Assembly: GCA_002494125.1 (NCBI GenBank)
Contig: DLBD01000132.1
Location: 1 to 6,489 of the forward strand
Reading direction: 5' to 3'
DNA length: 6,489 nt
Source: Ruminococcaceae bacterium UBA7030
Lineage (GTDB): Bacteria; Bacillota; Clostridia; Oscillospirales; Acutalibacteraceae
Below, one piece after another: positions 1-3,957 of the stretch (its first letter is position 1; every line of letters starts with the position of its first letter). Below the pieces are notes generated by a model that had not been told where the DNA came from, ran no database searches, and saw only the letters and a program-made list of their open reading frames with translations. A program made the translations under genes and the position numbers.

Positions 1-1385
1 ACTACGGTGAGGGTATTGAAAATAAAAAAGCCGCTGTAGTATGCGGCAACGGTAAAAATGCAGGCGACGGTTTTGTTATTGCAAAGCTTCTTTGTGATTC
101 AGGTTGCAATGCGTCAATAGTTCTTGCCGACAGGGAGCCGACTCTTTCTGAACCGCTTATGTATTACGATGAAGCGGTTCAAAACGGCGTTGCAGTTTTC
201 AAATTTGACGAATATGATTTTGACTGTGATATTATCGTGGACTGTATATTCGGTATTGGCTTTCACGGCGAACCGAGAGCGCCCTTTGACAGCGTATTTG
301 ACGCGGTTAATAACAGTGGTGCCGCCGTTATAAGTATTGACACTCCAAGCGGTACAGACGCTACGACAGGCGAAGCGCTTATGGCTGTAAAAGCGGATAT
401 GACAATAGCAATATCTACTCTTAAGATGGCGCATATTCTTCCGCCTGCAAACGAGTATTGCGGTAAGGTTGTAACGGTTGATATCGGGATTCCCGAGAGC
501 TGCTACAACAAAGACTATGTAAACACGATTACGAAGTCGGACGTAAAGGCTTTCTTTGAAAAACGTGCAAAGAATTCACATAAGGGAAGCTTCGGACATC
601 AGCTCAATATATGCGGTTCCTATCTTATGCCGGGAGCTGCAGTAATCTCTGCAAAGGCAGCGCTTCGCACAGGAGCAGGGCTTGTTAAATGCGCTTTCCC
701 AAAATCTATTTATCCTGTAATGACATCAAATCTTACTCAGCCGATATTCAGACCGCTTTGCGAAAACGAAGAAAAAACGGTTTCAATCGGTGCGCTTAAC
801 GATATTACACAGGAGCTTGATTGGGCTGACAGCATTGTGCTTGGATGCGGACTCGGAAATAATGACGACACTCAAGTGATAACAGGGCAGGTGATTAAAA
901 CAAGCGAAGTTCCTGTTGTTCTTGACGCTGACGGAATAAACGCCGTAACTAACTTCATAGATATATTAGTGGATAAAAAAGCACCTTTGATTATTACTCC
1001 CCATCCTGCCGAAATGGCAAGGCTTATCGGTGAGGATATCAGCTATGTCCAGTCTAACAGAATTGACGTTGCCAAAGCGTTTGCAAAGGAAAACGACATC
1101 ATCGTTGTTCTTAAGGGAGCAAATACAGTCGTCACCGACGGCAAAAGCGTTTTTGTAAACACCACGGGCAATCCCGGTATGGCAATGGGAGGTACCGGCG
1201 ATATGCTGTCGGGTATGCTCGGTGCATTTATTGCACAAGGCATTGAGCCTCTTTGTGCTGCTCAGGCTGCTGTTTATATTCACGGACTTTGCGGCGATGT
1301 TACTGCAAGCGAACTATCACAAAGAGGTATGACTGTTGACGATATGCTTTCAATTTTAGGTGCCGTAATGTCCGAATTTGAATAA
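1..1385 (+). CDS. nnr: Bifunctional NAD(P)HX epimerase / ADP-dependent NAD(P)HX dehydratase, 5'-truncated
   Basis: Cytosolic metabolite-repair enzyme: the N-terminal YjeF_N domain epimerises R/S-NAD(P)HX and the C-terminal ribokinase-like domain dehydrates S-NAD(P)HX back to NAD(P)H using ADP. The reading frame is open from base 3, giving 460 visible residues. Full bifunctional proteins are usually about 490-520 residues, so roughly 40-50 N-terminal residues are missing and the first internal ATG (159) is not the start. Counting from base 3, the epimerase domain shows the glycine-rich GNGKNAGDG loop (residues 15-23), VDCIFGIG (79-86) and DTPSGTDATTG (113-123). The dehydratase domain shows HKGSFGH (193-199), LDADGIN (307-313), TPHPAEM (332-338), LKG near 370 and NPGMAMGGTGDMLSG (390-404), with the expected catalytic Asp in GTGD (bases 1200-1202). 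No key motif is broken. The stop codon overlaps the ribosome binding site of the next gene, which suggests an operon. Confidence 0.95.
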   Translation, partial: YGEGIENKKAAVVCGNGKNAGDGFVIAKLLCDSGCNASIVLADREPTLSEPLMYYDEAVQNGVAVFKFDEYDFDCDIIVDCIFGIGFHGEPRAPFDSVFDAVNNSGAAVISIDTPSGTDATTGEALMAVKADMTIAISTLKMAHILPPANEYCGKVVTVDIGIPESCYNKDYVNTITKSDVKAFFEKRAKNSHKGSFGHQLNICGSYLMPGAAVISAKAALRTGAGLVKCAFPKSIYPVMTSNLTQPIFRPLCENEEKTVSIGALNDITQELDWADSIVLGCGLGNNDDTQVITGQVIKTSEVPVVLDADGINAVTNFIDILVDKKAPLIITPHPAEMARLIGEDISYVQSNRIDVAKAFAKENDIIVVLKGANTVVTDGKSVFVNTTGNPGMAMGGTGDMLSGMLGAFIAQGIEPLCAAQAAVYIHGLCGDVTASELSQRGMTVDDMLSILGAVMSEFE

Positions 1386-1396
1386 GGACTGATTTT

Positions 1397-1882
1397 GTGA
1401 AAAGAATAGTGCCGATAGTATTATCCCTGCTTTTTCTTACTTCCTGCACCGTAAAAGAATATACCCCGAGAATACCTGATTTGTATAAGTGCAATATCAC
1501 GGTGTACTCGGGGGATTTTTCTTATGATGGCGAATTTTGTAAAAATGACTCGCTAATTAGCGTTACCGTTACATCCACTAGGGCAAGCGGTCTTGAAATG
1601 ATATTTGACGGTAAGACACTAACGATGAACTACGGCGGATATGATTATCAGCTTGACGGCACAAATTTTGAAAAGACCAACTCGGCAATTCTTCTTTATC
1701 AGGCGTTTTCCTGCCTTGAAAACGGAGAAACGCAAAACGAAAAAACCGACGACGGATATGCATATACGGGCATTACAGACCTCGGTGATTTTATTCTTTT
1801 TCAAAATGACGACGAAACATTCAAAAGCCTTAAAATGAAAAATATAGATTATGAAATTATATTCAAAAATAAAACGGAGTAG
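1397..1882 (+). CDS. Small secreted lipoprotein of unknown function
   Basis: A 161-residue protein with a short basic start (MKRIV), a hydrophobic core (residues 5-14) and a lipobox LTSC with Cys17 as the lipidation site. The mature part is about 145 residues and should be anchored on the outer face of the membrane. The start is GTG at 1397, preceded by TAAGGA (1383-1388) at 8 nt; that site overlaps the nnr stop codon, so the two genes are probably co-transcribed and translationally coupled. The mature protein is rich in alternating polar/hydrophobic segments (ITVYSGDFSYDGEF, LISVTV, LEMIFDGKTLTMNYGG), which suggest a mostly beta-strand domain. A LolA/LppX-like half-barrel is possible from the pattern, but this is a guess. 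I do not recognise a named family. The stop codon (1880-1882) lies inside the stem of the following terminator. Confidence 0.85.
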   Translation: MKRIVPIVLSLLFLTSCTVKEYTPRIPDLYKCNITVYSGDFSYDGEFCKNDSLISVTVTSTRASGLEMIFDGKTLTMNYGGYDYQLDGTNFEKTNSAILLYQAFSCLENGETQNEKTDDGYAYTGITDLGDFILFQNDDETFKSLKMKNIDYEIIFKNKTE

Positions 1883-1915
1883 TTATTGCTCCTCGCATTT
1901 ACTACTCCGTTTTTT
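1871..1915. terminator. Bidirectional intrinsic terminator between convergent genes
   Basis: The arm 1871-1883 (core ACGGAGTAGT) pairs with 1901-1913 (core ACTACTCCGT), giving a perfect stem of about 10-13 bp around a 17-nt loop. On the plus strand it is followed by a T-run (1910-1915). On the minus strand the A-rich stretch 1862-1874 becomes a T-run. It therefore fits as terminator for both the nnr/lipoprotein unit and the convergent ireB unit, whose last gene stops at 1917. The lipoprotein stop codon is part of the left arm. Confidence 0.9.
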
Positions 1916-1916
1916 C

Positions 1917-2210
1917 TTACTTTAATGCACGCTCAAGCCATACAGCTCCTAAATCAAGCGCATTGAAAAGTCCGTTTTTTTCACTTTTTTTGACTATCTT
2001 ATCTTTTAGTGAAACCTCAGGGTCGGTGTTGAGTAACTGAACTACAACCTTTCCCGACATTTTGATGTCCTCAATATCGTCCTCGTTATTAATGATATTA
2101 AGACAAATTACATACGGATCGCTCATATTGCCGTAGTAAATTGTGTTTCCATTTCTTACAAGCGGTCTGCCCTTATACTCGAGGAACTTTTCTTCCTTTT
2201 TAGCTGCCAA
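1917..2210 (-). CDS. Conserved-looking 97-residue protein downstream of ireB, function unknown
   Basis: A 97-residue soluble protein with no signal peptide or membrane segment. The start is TTG (complement of 2208-2210), supported by a strong AAGGAGGG site (complement of 2217-2224) at 6 nt; no ATG gives a better fit. The N-terminal half looks beta-rich (FLEYKGRPLVRNGNTIYYGN, residues 9-28, then YVICLNII). The middle has an acidic NEDDIEDI stretch, and the C-terminal half looks helical (LKDKIVKKSEKNGLFNALD, ending AVWLERALK). I have the impression of similar short proteins in other Clostridia but cannot name a family. The gene starts 22 nt after the ireB stop and has no separate promoter that I can see, so it is probably translated from the same mRNA. 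Many Firmicutes carry ruvX (yrrK) and a DUF1292 gene after ireB; this protein resembles neither. Confidence 0.85.
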   Translation of the reverse strand: MAAKKEEKFLEYKGRPLVRNGNTIYYGNMSDPYVICLNIINNEDDIEDIKMSGKVVVQLLNTDPEVSLKDKIVKKSEKNGLFNALDLGAVWLERALK

Positions 2211-2232
2211 GGTAAACCCTCCTTACTTTTTA

Positions 2233-2475
2233 TTAATCGAGATAAGACTTTACCATAGCGGCAAGCAGCTCATCTCTGTCAATTCTTCTGATAAGGCTTC
2301 TTGCGTTTTTATGGGTGGTGATGTATGTCGGGTCTTCTGAAAGAAGGTAGCCGACAATCTGGCTTGTCGGATTATAGCCCTTTTCCTTAAGAGCGTCATA
2401 AACCTCAGTCAGAGTATCCTTCATTATATCCTCTTTTTCGTCACCAATTCTGAAAGTCATTGTTTTATCAGACAC
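2233..2475 (-). CDS. ireB: IreB family regulatory phosphoprotein (YrzL/UPF0297)
   Basis: An 80-residue cytosolic protein of the IreB/YrzL family. In Enterococcus faecalis, IreB is phosphorylated by the PASTA kinase IreK and lowers intrinsic cephalosporin resistance. Family signatures are clear: TMTFRIGD near the N-terminus, TLTEVYDALKEKGYNP (residues 21-36), SQIVGYLLSEDPTYI (38-52), ARSLIRRIDRDEL (58-70) and the C-terminal VKSYLD. Thr5 lines up with one of the two N-terminal phosphothreonines of E. faecalis IreB, while the other position is Ser2 here; this alignment is by eye. The start is GTG (complement of 2473-2475) with a strong GGAGGTGA site (complement of 2483-2490) at 7 nt. The length is close to that of the family. 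It is the first gene of a minus-strand unit read from the promoter at 2511-2539. The common alaS neighbour is not present in this window. Confidence 0.95.
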   Translation of the reverse strand: MSDKTMTFRIGDEKEDIMKDTLTEVYDALKEKGYNPTSQIVGYLLSEDPTYITTHKNARSLIRRIDRDELLAAMVKSYLD

Positions 2476-2510
2476 GGTAAAGTCACCTCCGTTTAAGATA
2501 TTACAGAATA

Positions 2511-2539
2511 ATTATATACATAAATCTGTTAAAATACAA
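2511..2539 (-). promoter_or_regulatory. Sigma-A-type promoter of the ireB unit
   Basis: On the minus strand, -35 TTGTAT (complement of 2534-2539) and a perfect -10 TATAAT (complement of 2511-2516) are separated by exactly 17 nt. Transcription should start near 2504, leaving a leader of about 30 nt that carries the GGAGGTGA site of ireB. Confidence 0.8.
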
Positions 2540-2575
2540 CACCTTTTTTCAAAAATATGCGAATAATTGGACATT

Positions 2576-2591
2576 TGTTCTTATTTGAACA
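2576..2591. repeat. Inverted repeat TGTTC-N6-GAACA between divergent promoters
   Basis: TGTTC (2576-2580) and GAACA (2587-2591) form a perfect 5-bp inverted repeat around TTATTT. It lies between the -35 boxes of the ireB promoter (2534-2539) and the T-box promoter (2601-2606), where a dimeric regulator or an UP-like AT-rich element could act. The repeat is short and could be chance. Confidence 0.3.
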
Positions 2592-2600
2592 TTAAAAGGC

Positions 2601-2630
2601 TTGACTTATTACATACTTTTGGTTTATAAT
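2601..2630 (+). promoter_or_regulatory. Sigma-A-type promoter of the pheST T-box transcript
   Basis: -35 TTGACT (2601-2606) and a perfect -10 TATAAT (2625-2630) with an 18-nt spacer. The predicted start, about 2637, lies just before the first paired base of the T-box Stem I. This is the only good plus-strand promoter I see before pheS. Confidence 0.8.
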
Positions 2631-2636
2631 CTACAA

Positions 2637-2866
2637 AGATATTATTTACGGCGCTGACTAAGATTCAGTAGTCGCTGTAAAACTCCTTTAAGAGAGCCGT
2701 CGGCGGTGGAAACACGGCAGGAGCGCAGCGGTGAATTTCGACTTATGAGCCTCTTTGCGAAAGCAAAGCGTATTAACTGCGTTAAGGTTTTTTAAGCGGC
2801 ATATTAATTATGCAATCTGAGTGGTACCGCGGAATTTTTCGTCTCATTATAATGAGGCGTTTTTTT
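2637..2866 (+). promoter_or_regulatory. Phenylalanine-specific T-box riboswitch leader of pheST
   Basis: Non-coding leader that senses uncharged tRNA-Phe. By hand-folding, Stem I has base GGC 2650-2652 with GCC 2749-2751; a kink-turn-like GCTGAC/TGA; TAAG 2659-2662 with CTTA 2742-2745; CGCTG 2673-2677 with CAGCG 2726-2730; CTCCT 2683-2687 with AGGAG 2719-2723; and GCCGT 2696-2700 with ACGGC 2714-2718. The conserved AGAGAG bulge (2691-2696) and GGTGGAAAC distal loop are present. The specifier loop has AGTA (2667-2670) opposite GAA (2733-2735), a loop-E pattern, followed by T and then the specifier codon TTC (2737-2739) for Phe. A later hairpin at 2753-2768 has a GAAA tetraloop. The T-box core TGGTACCGC (2822-2830) has discriminator U, matching A73 of tRNA-Phe. 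The antiterminator pairs TGAG 2818-2821 with CTCA 2843-2846, which excludes the terminator stem. Confidence 0.95.
2840..2866 (+). terminator. T-box regulated terminator before pheS
   Basis: CGTCTCAT (2840-2847) pairs with ATGAGGCG (2852-2859) around TATA, an 8-bp stem including one G-U pair, followed by seven Ts (2860-2866). Its 5' arm contains CTCA 2843-2846, which the antiterminator also uses, so the two structures are mutually exclusive. It ends about 20 nt before the pheS start, so readthrough depends on binding of uncharged tRNA-Phe. Confidence 0.93.
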
Positions 2867-2887
2867 ATTGAATTTTTAGGAGGAATT

Positions 2888-3940
2888 ATGGAAAGTAAGA
2901 TTACAAGCCTCAGGGCTAAATTTGAAGAAGAGCTTTCAAAGATTGACAATCTCGGCGAGCTTGAGAGCATCAGAGTTTCTTACCTCGGCAAAAAGGGTAG
3001 TGTAACCGATCTTCTCAAGGGTATGAGAGAGCTTTCAAACGATGAGAAAAAGGCTTTCGGTCAAAAGGTAAACGAGCTTAAGTCATCAGTTGCCGAAAGA
3101 ATTGCCCAAAAGACGCAGGAGCTTAAAGAGCTTGAAGTGCAAAGAGAAATTGACTCAATGCCTGAGTTTGACATCTCAATGCCTGCCTCACTTGAGCGCG
3201 GCTCATATCATCCGATAACTCTTGTTCAGAGAGAGTGTGAGAGAATATTCAAATCAATGGGATTTACAGTTGAGGATTACAGCGAGGTTGTAACCGACTA
3301 TGAATGTTTTGAATCACTCAACATTCCTAAGCACCATCCGGCAAGGGATATGCAGGACACATATTATCTTGAAAACGGACAGCTTCTTAAGTCGCAGACT
3401 TCTGCAGCACAGAACGCTATTTACAAAAAATATAAGGACGCTCTTATAAATGACGGCGTTCCGATAAAAGCAATTTTCCCCGGAAGATGCTTCAGAAATG
3501 AGGCCACCGATAACTGCCACGAAAACACCTTCTTCCAGATGGAAGGCGTAATGGTTGATAAGAATACATCAATTTCAAACCTTATCTACTTTATGAAAAC
3601 AATGCTTTCAGAAGTGTTTCAGAAGGATATAAAGGTTAGACTTCGCCCGGGATTTTTCCCGTTTGTCGAACCCGGATTTGAGCTTGATATAAGCTGTCTT
3701 ATCTGCGGCGGTGAGGGTTGTCCTTCTTGTAAGCACAGCGGCTGGCTTGAGCTTTGCCCCTGCGGTATGATTCACCCCGAGGTGCTTAAGGCAGGCGGCA
3801 TTGACCCCGACGAGTATACAGGTTATGCCTTTGGACTTGGTCTGACAAGACTTGCAATGATGAAATATGGCATTGCAGATATTCGTGACCTCAACAGCGG
3901 TAACCTTAAGAGCATGTCACAGTTTACGGACGACGAATAA
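2888..3940 (+). CDS. pheS: Phenylalanine--tRNA ligase alpha subunit
   Basis: Catalytic subunit of the cytosolic (alpha-beta)2 enzyme that charges tRNA-Phe. It has 350 residues, a normal bacterial length. The start is ATG 2888 behind TAGGAGGA (2877-2884); a longer frame from 2810 would begin inside the T-box and is rejected. Residues 1-90 are the charged coiled-coil tRNA-binding arm. The class II core follows: HPITLVQRECERIF (108-121), HPARDMQDTYY (150-160), motif 2 GRCFRNEATDNCHENTFFQMEG (199-220, with Arg203, Gln217 and Glu219), GFFPFVEP (255-262) and motif 3 GYAFGLGLTRLAM (312-324, Arg321). Ala314, the usual amino acid pocket Ala, is kept. Oddities are SQTSAAQ (169-175), where the usual HTSPxQ has Gln170 instead of His, and NEATDNCHEN in motif 2. 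A cysteine cluster C270-x2-C273-x4-C278-x2-C281, plus C290 and C292, looks like a metal knuckle; from memory similar cysteines occur in other Firmicutes PheS. Confidence 0.97.
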   Translation: MESKITSLRAKFEEELSKIDNLGELESIRVSYLGKKGSVTDLLKGMRELSNDEKKAFGQKVNELKSSVAERIAQKTQELKELEVQREIDSMPEFDISMPASLERGSYHPITLVQRECERIFKSMGFTVEDYSEVVTDYECFESLNIPKHHPARDMQDTYYLENGQLLKSQTSAAQNAIYKKYKDALINDGVPIKAIFPGRCFRNEATDNCHENTFFQMEGVMVDKNTSISNLIYFMKTMLSEVFQKDIKVRLRPGFFPFVEPGFELDISCLICGGEGCPSCKHSGWLELCPCGMIHPEVLKAGGIDPDEYTGYAFGLGLTRLAMMKYGIADIRDLNSGNLKSMSQFTDDE

Positions 3941-3957
3941 GAAGGGAGTGATCATTT

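Noticed and set aside
159..161. ATG 159 as the start of nnr
   Set aside because: The frame is open upstream to the window edge and encodes the conserved GNGKNAGDG motif, so the true start lies outside the window.
966..1283. Minus-strand open frame within nnr
   Set aside because: It lies opposite the conserved dehydratase domain, and its composition looks like a reverse translation of that gene; no RBS.
1551..1562. Perfect 12-bp palindrome CGCTAATTAGCG inside the lipoprotein gene
   Set aside because: One or two such palindromes are expected by chance in a window this size, and it lies within coding sequence with no nearby promoter.
2810..2887. 26-residue N-terminal extension of pheS starting at ATG 2810
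   Set aside because: It would be translated from inside the T-box and terminator and lacks a ribosome binding site. ATG 2888 has a strong TAGGAGGA and gives the usual PheS N-terminus.
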